Of a stretch of 64,000 nt of DNA, positions 17,849 to 25,859 are shown one piece after another. Under the pieces are notes generated by a model. The model had not been told where the DNA came from, searched no databases, and saw nothing but the letters and a program-made list of their open reading frames with translations. Within the stretch, counting starts at the first letter, position 1; each line of letters opens with the position of its first letter. The translations under genes were made by a program, and so were the position numbers. Source of the stretch: CAVQCJ01 sp963771835 (GTDB lineage Bacteria > Actinomycetota > Actinomycetes > Prado026); contig CAVYVA010000001.1 in the NCBI GenBank assembly GCA_963771835.1, positions 1,116,001 to 1,180,000 of the forward strand, given 5' to 3'.

Positions 17849-18669
17849 CGCACAGCCCCGTAGGTCTGGAAGTGCCTGTGGTCGCCCGTTACGTAGGGCG
17901 AGTAAGCGAAGTCAGGACGGTTCTGAACAATCGCAGTCGTAACTCCGGCGCTCCAGTCCGCCCAGCCGCTGGCGCCGTGCAGGCGCATCGTCTGGTTTGT
18001 ATTCGGCGTCGCTGAACCGAAGTTCGACATCGGCATACCCATGTACCCGCTGGGACCGCTCCATGTCTCGTTGGCTGCGGCCATGAACCCGGAGATCGGG
18101 TAGACCACACACGACGAGTCCGTGAGCGTGCTGTTGTTGTAGTACGTCAGCCAACAGTTGTCAGAGGACGAGTATTGGATCCGATACGTCACAAGGCCGC
18201 TCAGACCCAATGATCCCATGTGCTTGATGAAGTAGAAGCCGTTGGGCTCGAGCTGCTCAAAGTAGAGCAGGTACTGGTTGTACGAGTAAATGCAGTTGAT
18301 ATCGAAGGTGCAGTTGCTGATTGTGTGGCCTCGGGTCACGAGGCCACTAGCCCATCCGATCTGCAGCCAGGCGCTGTTCGCCGTGTTGAAGTTCGCATCC
18401 ACGTACCCAATCGAATGCGCGTCGTTGTTGATCGGGATCGGCGCCAACTGCGGCGGTGTCTGGATCTGGCCGTCAACACCGTTGTAGCCGTAGTACGGGT
18501 TCGAGTCGCCAGGGCAGACCACGGCTCCGCTGGTACTGGCAGTCAGTTGAGCCGAGTAGCCGTACCCGCCACACGGGCCAGACGCGCTCGCCACACCATT
18601 TCCGAAGCCGACCAAGGCAACGCCGACACAGCACGCGATGGCAACGCTAGTCAGGCGCCGAAATGCCAT
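17845..18669 (-). CDS. Secreted Asn/Tyr/Ser-rich protein of unknown family
   Basis: The 274-residue protein has an export signal (MAFRRLTSVAIACCVGVALVG, likely cleavage after ASA near residue 30). The mature part is rich in Asn, Tyr, Ser and Gly and has several cysteines (SGPCGGYGYS, VVCPGDSN, ISNCTFDINCIYSYNQ, DNCWLTYYN, SSCVVYP) that could form disulfides. Composition and codon use differ from the surrounding chromosome, as expected for acquired DNA. It is the first gene of a two-gene operon with the propeller lipoprotein. I do not recognise the fold. Confidence 0.75.
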   Translation of the reverse strand: MAFRRLTSVAIACCVGVALVGFGNGVASASGPCGGYGYSAQLTASTSGAVVCPGDSNPYYGYNGVDGQIQTPPQLAPIPINNDAHSIGYVDANFNTANSAWLQIGWASGLVTRGHTISNCTFDINCIYSYNQYLLYFEQLEPNGFYFIKHMGSLGLSGLVTYRIQYSSSDNCWLTYYNNSTLTDSSCVVYPISGFMAAANETWSGPSGYMGMPMSNFGSATPNTNQTMRLHGASGWADWSAGVTTAIVQNRPDFAYSPYVTGDHRHFQTYGAVR

Positions 18670-18696
18670 GGGGTCCCCCTTCTGGGCGCAACGTAC

Positions 18697-18918
18697 TCAG
18701 GGCGAAGAGCGACAGGCAATCCTGAAGTTCATTCCGGTGTCGCGCGCCAGCGACTTCGTACACACAGTCCCCCACACGTTGAGCCGGAGTGAGTGAACTG
18801 CTAGGCCACGGGGTGACTGGGGGGTGGCCAGAAATGTTCCGATGAGCTGGTCGGCCGTGAGGGTCGGGGCGCCCAGCTCGACGAAGCGCAACGAGCGAGA
18901 GTACGGCTGAGTCGGCAA
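18697..18918 (-). CDS. Small hypothetical protein, doubtful
   Basis: A 73-codon frame (MPTQPYSRSLRFVELGAP to CRSSP) lies 27 bases before the secreted protein gene on the same strand. Its third codon positions are mostly G or C, unlike random sequence in this lower-GC segment, which favours coding. No family, signal or clear ribosome site is seen. It could equally be the 5' leader of the operon. Confidence 0.3.
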   Translation of the reverse strand: MPTQPYSRSLRFVELGAPTLTADQLIGTFLATPQSPRGLAVHSLRLNVWGTVCTKSLARDTGMNFRIACRSSP

Positions 18919-19090
18919 GGACGATCGCGCCGACGGCGGGGGGCCGATGGGTTACACAGCGAGTCCCTGGTTGTGCAGCCCTATCACTGTGGGGTATCGG
19001 CAGGCATCGCCTGCTACCAAGCCGTATCGATCTTTACCACGTCGTCCGTGGTCAAAGTGCGGTCAAGATCGTTTGTGGCCGGGCCAATGG

Positions 19091-19121
19091 CAAAGGCCCA
19101 GGTCGCTGACCTGGGCCTTTG
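19091..19121. terminator. Terminator downstream of tRNA-Glu
   Basis: CAAAGGCCCAGGTC (19091-19104) and GACCTGGGCCTTTG (19108-19121) are a perfect 14-bp inverted repeat with a 3-base loop. It begins 4 bases beyond the tRNA-Glu 3' end, reading leftward. Confidence 0.85.
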
Positions 19122-19125
19122 CCAG

Positions 19126-19198
19126 TAGCCCCGACGGGATTCGAACCCGCGCTACCGCCTTGAGAGGGCGGCGTGCTAGGCCGCTACACAACGGGGCC
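19126..19198 (-). tRNA. tRNA-Glu (anticodon CTC)
   Basis: The 73-nt cloverleaf reads GGCCCCG (acceptor) at the 5' end, anticodon stem CCGCC/GGCGG with loop CTCTCAA, T-arm GGTTCGAATC and acceptor CGGGGCT plus discriminator A. CCA is not encoded. It is the last gene of the gltX/tRNA-Gln/tRNA-Glu run and appears to have served as an integration site. Confidence 0.95.
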
Positions 19199-19243
19199 GG
19201 ACAGGCTCGGTACGCACCGGAGTCCCGGGACCCACCGAACGCG

Positions 19244-19315
19244 CTGGGGTACCAGGACTCGAACCTAGACTAACGGAGCCAGAATCCGTCGGGCTGCCAA
19301 TTACCCCATACCCCA
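19244..19315 (-). tRNA. tRNA-Gln (anticodon CTG)
   Basis: The 72-nt cloverleaf starts TGGGGTATGGGGTAATTGG. It has an anticodon loop TTCTGGC, T-arm GGTTCGAGTCC and closes with TACCCCA plus discriminator G. It lies between gltX and tRNA-Glu. With GatCAB in this window, Gln-tRNA(Gln) is presumably made by GltX mischarging followed by amidation. Confidence 0.95.
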
Positions 19316-19401
19316 TGGGATGCACGCGGGTGGCCGAAGCTCCCGAGCACTGAAGAGCAAGAGGCGAGGCTACCCGATCGGCGCTGGCCGGGCCAAAGCG
19401 G

Positions 19402-20913
19402 TCAGCCGGCGAGCCGCGACAGCAGCGCCCGGACCCGCGCGACGGACTGATCCGCCCCCAGCAGCTCCATCGACTCGAACAGCGGCGGCGACACGCGCCG
19501 GCCGGTGACTGCCACCCGGACCGGCGTGAAGGCGTTCTTCGGCTTCAGCCCGAGGTGGTCCACGAGCGCGGCCCGCAGCGCCGCCTCGATCCCGTCGTGG
19601 GTCCAGGCGGGGACCCGGGCAAGGTCCTCGAGTGCGGCCAGCGCGGCGGCCAGCACCCGCTCCGCGTCCGCCCCCAGCCCGGCGACCGCCTCGTCCTCGA
19701 CCGCGAACGCCGCCGGGTCGACCACCAGGAAGCCGAGCATCCCGGGGGCCTCCTCCAGCACGGTCATCCGCTGCTGCACCAACGGTGCCGCGGCGAGCAG
19801 CAACGCACGCTGCTGCTCGCTGGGAGCGGCCGGTGCCTGCGGCAGCGCGCCGGACCGCTGCAGGAACGGGACGACCCGCGCGGCCAGGTCGGCCGGGTCC
19901 AGCGCGCGCAGGTGCACGGCGTTGATCGCCTCGGCCTTCTTCAGGTCGAACCGCGCGGGGTTCGCGCTGACCCGGGCCAGGTCGAACGCCGCAGCCATCT
20001 GCGCCATCGTGAAGATCTCCCGGTCCTCGCCCATGGACCAGCCCAGCAGAGCCAGGTAGTTGAGCAGCCCTTCGGGCAGGAACCCGCGCTCGCGGTAGAG
20101 CCCCAGCGAGGACGCCGGGTCGCGCTTGCTCAGCTTCTTGTTCCCCTCGCCCATGACGTAGGGGAGGTGGCCGAACCGCGGCGTCCCGTCGGCGACACCG
20201 ATCGCCTGCAGCGCCTCGTACATCGCCAGCTGGCGCGGGGTGGAGGAGAGCAGGTCCTCGCCGCGCAGCACGTGCGTGATGCGCATCAGCGCGTCGTCGA
20301 CGGGGTTGACCAGCGTGTAGAGCGGCTCGCCGTTGCCGCGCACGATCACGAAGTCGGGGACGTGCTCGTGCGCGAACCCGATCGGCCCGCGCACCAGGTC
20401 GTCCCAGTGCCAGTCGCGGTCCGGCATCCGGACCCGCAGCACCGGGAGCCGGCCGTCGGCGCGCAGCTTCGCCTTCTCGTCGTCGGTCAGGTGACGGTCG
20501 GCGTTGTCGTACCCCAGCTTCGGGTCCTGCCCGGCGGCAGTGCGCCGCGCGGCGACCTCCTCCGGGGTGGAGAACGACTCGTACGCGAAGCCGGCCTCGA
20601 CCAGCCGCGCGGCGACGTCGGCGTAGACGTCGAGCCGCTCGGACTGCCGGTACGGCGCGTACGGGCCGCCGACCTCCGGCCCTTCGTCCCAGTCCAGCCC
20701 CAGCCACCGCAGCGCCTCGAGCAGCTGGCCGTAGCTGTCCTCGCTGTCCCGGGCGGAGTCCGTGTCCTCGATCCGGAAGACGAAGGTGCCGCCGGTGCGT
20801 CGGGCGTACGCCCAGTTGAACAGGGCGGTCCGGACCATGCCGACGTGCGGGTTGCCGGTCGGCGACGGGCAGAACCGCACCCGCACCGTGCCGGGCGACG
20901 CCTCGACGCTCAT
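19402..20913 (-). CDS. gltX: Glutamyl-tRNA synthetase
   Basis: The 503-residue class I synthetase has the HIGH-type motif FCPSPTGNPHVGMVRTALFN, the KMSKS-type motif NKKLSKRDPAS, and the anticodon-binding C-terminal half. It charges tRNA-Glu and, in organisms with GatCAB and no glutaminyl-tRNA synthetase, also tRNA-Gln. Its ATG overlaps the stop of the FAH-family gene upstream (ATGA). tRNA-Gln and tRNA-Glu follow on the same strand. Confidence 0.97.
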   Translation of the reverse strand: MSVEASPGTVRVRFCPSPTGNPHVGMVRTALFNWAYARRTGGTFVFRIEDTDSARDSEDSYGQLLEALRWLGLDWDEGPEVGGPYAPYRQSERLDVYADVAARLVEAGFAYESFSTPEEVAARRTAAGQDPKLGYDNADRHLTDDEKAKLRADGRLPVLRVRMPDRDWHWDDLVRGPIGFAHEHVPDFVIVRGNGEPLYTLVNPVDDALMRITHVLRGEDLLSSTPRQLAMYEALQAIGVADGTPRFGHLPYVMGEGNKKLSKRDPASSLGLYRERGFLPEGLLNYLALLGWSMGEDREIFTMAQMAAAFDLARVSANPARFDLKKAEAINAVHLRALDPADLAARVVPFLQRSGALPQAPAAPSEQQRALLLAAAPLVQQRMTVLEEAPGMLGFLVVDPAAFAVEDEAVAGLGADAERVLAAALAALEDLARVPAWTHDGIEAALRAALVDHLGLKPKNAFTPVRVAVTGRRVSPPLFESMELLGADQSVARVRALLSRLAG

Positions 20914-21698
20914 GCCACCACCGGGTTCCGCAGGGTGCCGATGCCCTCGATGCGGACCTCGACCGTGTCGCCGTCGACGATCGGACCGACCCCGGCGGGC
21001 GTGCCGGTCAGCAGGATGTCACCGGGGAGCAGGGTCATGACCGCGCTGGCGTACGAGACGAGCTCGGCGACCGAGTGCAGCATGTCGCGGGTGCGACCCT
21101 GCTGGCGCAGCCCGCCGTTCACCCGGCACTCGACGGCGAGGTCGCCGGGGTCCAGCTCGGTCTCGATCCACGGTCCGAGCGGGCAGAAGGTGTCGAACCC
21201 CTTGGCCCTGGCCCACTGTCCGTCCGATCGCTGCAGGTCGCGCGCGGTGACGTCGTTCCCGCAGGTGTAGCCGAGCACCGCCTCCATCGCCCGCTCGATC
21301 GGCAGCTCCCGGACGAGCCGGCCGATGACGACGGCGAGCTCGGCCTCGTGGTGCACCTCGGCGCTGAGCGCGGGCAGCCGGACGTTGTCGTCCGGCCCGA
21401 CCACCGACGTGGAGGGCTTGAGGAACACCACCGGGTCGGCCGGCGCCTCGCCGCCCATCTCCCGCGCGTGGTCCGCGTAGTTCTTGCCGATGCCCAGCAC
21501 CTTGCTCGGCACCACCGGGGCGAGCAGACGGACCTCGCCGAGCGGGAACCGGGCGGCGGACAGCTCGAACGGACCGAACGGGTGCCCGTCGATCGCGGTG
21601 ACGTGGGCGGCGTCGGCACTGCCGGGCGCGGCCGCGGGGTCGCCCTCGACGACCCCGAAGGCGATCTGGTCGGCGACCGAGAAACGGGCGATGCGCAC
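20910..21698 (-). CDS. Fumarylacetoacetate hydrolase family protein
   Basis: The 262-residue protein starts at GTG 21698 (VRIARFSVADQIAFG). It carries the FAH signatures KVLGIGKNYADHAREMG, PVVFLKPSTSVVGPDD, VHHEAELAVVIGRL (metal-binding Glu) and GDILLTGTPAGVGPI. Members hydrolyse or decarboxylate 2-oxo acids such as fumarylpyruvate and acylpyruvates; the substrate here is unknown. It follows cimA by 10 bases and overlaps gltX, so it sits inside an amino acid/tRNA operon. Confidence 0.88.
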   Translation of the reverse strand: MRIARFSVADQIAFGVVEGDPAAAPGSADAAHVTAIDGHPFGPFELSAARFPLGEVRLLAPVVPSKVLGIGKNYADHAREMGGEAPADPVVFLKPSTSVVGPDDNVRLPALSAEVHHEAELAVVIGRLVRELPIERAMEAVLGYTCGNDVTARDLQRSDGQWARAKGFDTFCPLGPWIETELDPGDLAVECRVNGGLRQQGRTRDMLHSVAELVSYASAVMTLLPGDILLTGTPAGVGPIVDGDTVEVRIEGIGTLRNPVVA

Positions 21699-21708
21699 GG
21701 GCGTCAGG

Positions 21709-23319
21709 CTACCCGGCGGCGTCCGGCGCCCCGGCGTCCCGTCCGGCGCGCAGCAGCCCGTACGCGACGGCGTCCTCCAGCGCCATCCAGGAGGCGGCGA
21801 TGACGTTCTCGTGGACGCCGACGGTGTCCCACTCGCTCTCCCCGTCGGAGGTCTCGACCAGCACCCGGGTGATCGCGCTGGTGCCCTGCGACCCCTCCAG
21901 GATCCGGACCTTGTAGTCGACCAGCTCGAGCCGGTCCAGCTCGGGGAAGCTGTTCTTGAGCGCCTGCCGCAAGGCCTGGTCCAGCGCGTTGACCGGACCG
22001 TTGCCCTCACCGGTCGCGACGATCCGCTGCCCGCCGGCGTGCACCTTCACCGTCGCCTCGCTGCGCACCACGCCGTCGGGTCCCTGCTCGACGATCGCCC
22101 GCCACGACTCCACCGTGAAGTGGCGCAGCCGGCGGCCGGTGACCTCGTCGCGCAGCAGCAGCTCGAACGACGCGTCGGCGGCCTCGAAGGTGAACCCGCG
22201 GGCCTCCATCTCCTTCACCCGGTCGACGACCCTGGACAGCGCCTCGCGGTCGTGCCCCAGCTCGTAGCCGAGCTCGCGGCCCTTGAGCTCGATGCTGGCC
22301 CGGCCGGCCATGTCGGACACCAGCATCCGGGTGTCGTTGCCGACCCGGGCCGGGTCGACGTGCTGGTACAGCATCGGGTCGACCTTGACCGCGCTCGCGT
22401 GCAGCCCCGCCTTGTGGGCGAAGGCCGACAGGCCGACGTACGGCTGGTGCTGGTTCGGCGACACGTTGGTGACCTCGGAGACCGCGTGCGCGATCCGGGT
22501 CAGCTCGCCGAGGGCGCCCTCCGGGACGACCGTGCGGCCCTTCTTGAGCTGCAGGTTCGCGACGACGCTGAACAGGTTCGCGTTGCCGGACCGCTCTCCG
22601 TAGCCGTTGGCCGTGCCCTGGACGTGCGTGACGCCGGCGTCCACCGCGGCGAGCGTGTTGGCCACGGCGCACGCGGTGTCGTCGTGGCAGTGGATGCCGA
22701 GCCGGGCCGAGGTGGCGGCGAGCACCTCCGCGACGACGTCGGCCAGCTCCGTCGGCAGCATGCCGCCGTTGGTGTCGCACAGCGCGACGACGTCGGCCCC
22801 GGCCGCGGCCGCGGTGCGGACGACCTCCAGCGCGTACGCGGGGTCGGAGCGGTACCCGTCGAAGAAGTGCTCCGCGTCGAGGAAGACCCGCTGCCCGGCG
22901 CCCACCAGGTGCTCGACCGTGTCGCGGATCATCGCGAGGTTCTCCTCGAGCGTGGTGCGCAGCGCCAGTTCCACGTGCCGGTCGTACGCCTTCGCGACCA
23001 GCGTCACCACGGACGCGCCGCTGTCTCGCAGCGCGCCCACCATCGGGTCGTCGGCCGCCTTCGCGCCGGGGCGGCGGGTGGATCCGAAAGCGGTCAGCGT
23101 CGCGTGCTTGAGGTCCAGCTCGGTGCGCGCCCTGGCGAAGAACTCGGTGTCCTTGGGGTTCGCCCCCGGCCAGCCGCCCTCGATGAAGCCGACCCCGAGC
23201 TCGTCCAGGTGCCGGGCGATCGTCAGCTTGTCGGCGACGGTCAGGTTGAGGCCCTCCTGCTGCGCACCGTCGCGCAGGGTGGTGTCGTAGACGTGGAAGG
23301 CGTCGTCCACGGCCGGCAT
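21709..23319 (-). CDS. cimA: (R)-citramalate synthase
   Basis: CimA condenses pyruvate and acetyl-CoA to citramalate, the threonine-independent entry to isoleucine. The 536-residue protein has the DRE-TIM core (VYDTTLRDGAQQEGLNLT, GVGFIEGGWPGANPKD, LGIHCHDDTACAVANTLAAV, GNANLFSVVANLQLKKG) and a C-terminal LeuA-type allosteric domain (FTVESWRAIVEQ, TSAITRVLVETSDG). The GGWPGANPKD loop is typical of CimA-type rather than isopropylmalate synthases. I chose ATG 23319 with GGGAG upstream. A possible leader peptide and hairpin lie upstream. LeuCD and LeuB in this window can convert citramalate to 2-oxobutyrate. Confidence 0.92.
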   Translation of the reverse strand: MPAVDDAFHVYDTTLRDGAQQEGLNLTVADKLTIARHLDELGVGFIEGGWPGANPKDTEFFARARTELDLKHATLTAFGSTRRPGAKAADDPMVGALRDSGASVVTLVAKAYDRHVELALRTTLEENLAMIRDTVEHLVGAGQRVFLDAEHFFDGYRSDPAYALEVVRTAAAAGADVVALCDTNGGMLPTELADVVAEVLAATSARLGIHCHDDTACAVANTLAAVDAGVTHVQGTANGYGERSGNANLFSVVANLQLKKGRTVVPEGALGELTRIAHAVSEVTNVSPNQHQPYVGLSAFAHKAGLHASAVKVDPMLYQHVDPARVGNDTRMLVSDMAGRASIELKGRELGYELGHDREALSRVVDRVKEMEARGFTFEAADASFELLLRDEVTGRRLRHFTVESWRAIVEQGPDGVVRSEATVKVHAGGQRIVATGEGNGPVNALDQALRQALKNSFPELDRLELVDYKVRILEGSQGTSAITRVLVETSDGESEWDTVGVHENVIAASWMALEDAVAYGLLRAGRDAGAPDAAG

Positions 23320-23350
23320 GGCTGCTCCCTGGAATCCCTGGAAATGACGA

Positions 23351-23376
23351 AGGCCCCCCACGGTCGTGGGAGGCCT
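23351..23376 (-). terminator. Hairpin just upstream of cimA, possible attenuator
   Basis: On the minus strand AGGCCTCCCAC pairs with GTGGGGGGCCT (one G-U pair) around a 4-base loop, followed by a short T-containing tail. It ends about 30 bases before the cimA ATG, leaving no room for a promoter between, so it should act on transcripts already heading into cimA. Confidence 0.6.
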
Positions 23377-23404
23377 GCGCGTCGGGACGGGGTCCCGGCG
23401 CGCG

Positions 23405-23440
23405 CTAGGTAATGACGCTGCAGTACGCGGTGCGGTGCAC
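23405..23440 (-). CDS. Possible cimA leader peptide (11 codons)
   Basis: GTG at 23440 opens VHRTAYCSVIT and stops at 23405, just before the hairpin at 23351-23376. GACAAT (23447-23452 on the minus strand) stands 6 bases before the GTG, so the transcript could start at the start codon. The peptide has only one Val and one Ile near its end, so control by branched-chain residues is less obvious than for the ilvB leader. Confidence 0.4.
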   Translation of the reverse strand: MHRTAYCSVIT

Positions 23441-23503
23441 GCTCCGATTGTCGCACACGTCCAGCGGTCGGGACAGCCCGTCCGTCATCCGGACCGGCCG
23501 GGC

Positions 23504-24637
23504 TCAACCGGCCAGCGGGTGCACCCAGCCGTGCCGGTCGGGGGCCACGCCGGTCTGGATGTCCAGCAGGGCCTGGCGCAGCCGAGCGGTGACCGGCCCG
23601 GTCCCGCCGTCCCCGACCGTCCACTCGTGCTCGGTGGAGCGGACCGCGCCGACCGGGGTGATCACCGCAGCGGTCCCGCAGGCGAAGACCTCGGTGAGCT
23701 CGCCGCTGGCGTTGCCCTCCCGCCACTCGTCCGTGGACACCCGACCGGCCCCGGAGACGTACCCCAGGTCGCCGGCGAGCGTGAGCAGCGAGTCGCGGGT
23801 CACTCCGGCCAGCAGGCTGCCGGTCAGCTCGGGGGTGACCAGCCGGGCGTCCGCGCCGGACCCGTAGACGAAGTAGAGGTTCATGCCCCCCATCTCCTCC
23901 ACGTACCGGTGCTCGACGGCGTCCAGCCACACGACCTGGTCGCAGCCGCGCTCGGCGGCCTGGGCCTGGGCCACCAGCGAGGCCGCGTAGTTGCCGGCGC
24001 ACTTGGCCTCGCCGGTCCCGCCCGGCGCGGCCCGGGTGTAGTCCTCGGACAGCCAGACGGTCACCGGCTTGACCCCGCGCGGGAAGTACGAACCCGCGGG
24101 CGACGCGATCAGCACGAACAGGTACGACGAGGACGGACGCACGCCGAGGCCGACCTCGGTGGAGAACATCAACGGGCGCAGGTACAGCGAGCGCTCGGCG
24201 CCGGACGGCACCCAGTCCGCGTCCTGCGCGACCAGCGCCTGGATCGAGGCCAGGAACAGCTCCTCGGGAAGCTCGGGCATCGCCAGGCGCCGGGCGGAGC
24301 GCTGGAAGCGCAGCGCGTTCTGCTCCGGACGGAAGGTCGCGATGGACCCGTCGGGCTGGCGGTAGGCCTTGAGCCCTTCGAAGATCGCCTGCCCGTAGTG
24401 CAGCACCATGACAGCCGGGTCCAGCGAGACCGGGGCGTACGGCACCAGCTGGGCGTCGTGCCAGCCGCGCCCGGTCTCCCAGGCGATCGTGACCATGTGG
24501 TCGGTGAAGAACCGGCCGAACCCCGGGTCGGCCAGCCGGGCCTCGCGCTCGGCCGCGGCCAGCGGGGTGCTGGTGGGCTTGAGCGCGATCAGCGTGGTCG
24601 GGTCGGTACGCCGGTCGGTTGCGGTCTGCTCGGTCAT
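23504..24637 (-). CDS. ilvE: Branched-chain amino acid aminotransferase
   Basis: The 377-residue fold-type IV PLP enzyme transfers amino groups between glutamate and the 2-oxo acids of Leu, Ile and Val. Motifs are FEGLKAYRQPDGSIATFRP, LYLRPLMFSTEVGLGVRPS, the PLP-lysine region GEAKCAGNYAASL, GGMNLYFVYG and VFACGTAAVITPVG. It follows leuB after a gap of about 80 bases, and cimA lies 184 bases downstream. Confidence 0.96.
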   Translation of the reverse strand: MTEQTATDRRTDPTTLIALKPTSTPLAAAEREARLADPGFGRFFTDHMVTIAWETGRGWHDAQLVPYAPVSLDPAVMVLHYGQAIFEGLKAYRQPDGSIATFRPEQNALRFQRSARRLAMPELPEELFLASIQALVAQDADWVPSGAERSLYLRPLMFSTEVGLGVRPSSSYLFVLIASPAGSYFPRGVKPVTVWLSEDYTRAAPGGTGEAKCAGNYAASLVAQAQAAERGCDQVVWLDAVEHRYVEEMGGMNLYFVYGSGADARLVTPELTGSLLAGVTRDSLLTLAGDLGYVSGAGRVSTDEWREGNASGELTEVFACGTAAVITPVGAVRSTEHEWTVGDGGTGPVTARLRQALLDIQTGVAPDRHGWVHPLAG

Positions 24638-24716
24638 CGGTGCTCGGTCCTCGCCTCGTCGTGTGACACCACGGTAGCCAGCCGGTCGGGCAGGCGTCAG
24701 CCCGCCCCGCGCTCGG

Positions 24717-25769
24717 TCAGCCCGACACGCGGGCTGCGAGCGCGTCGCCTACCTGGGCGGTGCTGCGGGCGCCGGTGCCGGCCCGCTCCGCCAGGTCGGC
24801 GGCGACCGCGGCGTTCACCTGCGCGGCGGCCCCCGGCAGGCCCACGTGGTCCAGCAGCATCGCGACCGAGAGCACCGTGGCCGTCGGGTCCGCCTTGCCC
24901 TGGCCGGCGATGTCCGGCGCCGAGCCGTGCACCGGCTCGAACATGCCCGGGTTGGTCCCGCTCACGTCCAGGTTGCCGCTGGCGGCCAGCCCGATGCCAC
25001 CGGCGATGGCCGCGCCCAGGTCGGTGAGGATGTCCCCGAAGAGGTTGTCGGTGACCACGACGTCGAATCGCTGCGGCTGGGTGACGAAGAACATCGACGC
25101 GGCGTCGACGTGCAGGTACTCGGTCCGCACGTCCGGGAACTCGGTGCCGACCTCGGCGAACGTCCTGGTCCACAGGTCTCCGGCGTGCGTGAGCACGTTG
25201 TTCTTGTGCACCAGGGTCAGCAGGTGCCGGGGGCGGGCCGCGGCGCGGCCGAACGCGTCCCGGACCACGCGCTCCACGCCGTACCGGGTGTTCAGGCTCT
25301 CCTCGGTCGCGATCTCGTGCGGCGTGCCGCGGCGCAGGAAGCCGCCCGAGCCGGCGTACGGCCCCTCGGTCCCCTCGCGGACCACGACCATGTCGACGTC
25401 GCCGGGCTTGACGCCGGCCAGCGGGGTGACCACCCCGGGCAGCAGCCGCACCGGCCGCAGGTTGACGTGGTGGTCGAGCTCGAACCGCAGCCGCAGCAGC
25501 AGGCCCCGCTCCAGCACGCCGCTGGGGACGGACGGGTCGCCGACCGCTCCGAGCAGGATCGCGTCGTGCCCGCGCAGCTCGGCGAGCACGGAGTCGGGAA
25601 GCGTCTCGCCGGTCGCGTGCCAGCGGCGCGCACCGAGGTCGAAGTCGGTGGTCTCGATCGTGAGGCCCTGCGACGGAGCGGCGGCGCGCAGGACCTTCAG
25701 GCCCTCGGCCACCACCTCGGGGCCGATGCCGTCGCCACCGACGACGGCGATCCGCAGGGTTCGGCTCAT
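24717..25769 (-). CDS. leuB: 3-isopropylmalate dehydrogenase
   Basis: The 350-residue beta-decarboxylating dehydrogenase starts MSRTLRIAVVGGDGIGPEVV. Family motifs are LRFELDHHVNLRPVRLLPG, VVVREGTEGPYAG, TLVHKNNVLTHAGDLW (catalytic Lys), VTDNLFGDILTDLGAAIAGG and FEPVHGSAPDIAGQGKADP. It oxidises 3-isopropylmalate and probably also 3-methylmalate from the CimA route. It lies between serA and ilvE on the same strand. Confidence 0.96.
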   Translation of the reverse strand: MSRTLRIAVVGGDGIGPEVVAEGLKVLRAAAPSQGLTIETTDFDLGARRWHATGETLPDSVLAELRGHDAILLGAVGDPSVPSGVLERGLLLRLRFELDHHVNLRPVRLLPGVVTPLAGVKPGDVDMVVVREGTEGPYAGSGGFLRRGTPHEIATEESLNTRYGVERVVRDAFGRAAARPRHLLTLVHKNNVLTHAGDLWTRTFAEVGTEFPDVRTEYLHVDAASMFFVTQPQRFDVVVTDNLFGDILTDLGAAIAGGIGLAASGNLDVSGTNPGMFEPVHGSAPDIAGQGKADPTATVLSVAMLLDHVGLPGAAAQVNAAVAADLAERAGTGARSTAQVGDALAARVSG

Positions 25770-25859
25770 GCCGGCCAGCGTACGACGGCGTCTCGCGGGT
25801 CGGAACCTGTGTCTCACGATCCGGATGGCGAGGACGCCTGCGGCCGGTGACCGCCGCTG

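Larger units (their letters stand above)
16521..19152. mobile_element. Putative tRNA-Glu-integrated mini-island, no integrase
   Basis: The segment is bounded by the two 25-bp tRNA 3'-end copies and lies downstream of the tRNA-Glu 3' end, the usual orientation for integration. Two lines I counted inside it (17881-17940 and 18301-18360) are 57-58% GC, clearly below the flanking genes. It holds two exported proteins of unknown family and one small reading frame. No recombinase, transposase or phage gene is visible, so it is a remnant, or an element mobilised by an enzyme encoded elsewhere. The interval 16546-16759 and the one around 18919-19090 show no convincing gene. Confidence 0.6.

Noticed and set aside
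16692..18944. 15-bp direct repeat CCGACGGCGGGGGGC at 16692-16706 and 18930-18944 near both ends of the island
   Set aside because: The copies are exact, but the sequence is short and simple in a GC-rich genome and has no further symmetry, so chance cannot be excluded.
21709..23319. cimA as leuA (isopropylmalate synthase)
   Set aside because: The GGWPGANPKD loop and overall order match the CimA-type branch, and the protein lacks the longer N-terminus of actinobacterial LeuA.
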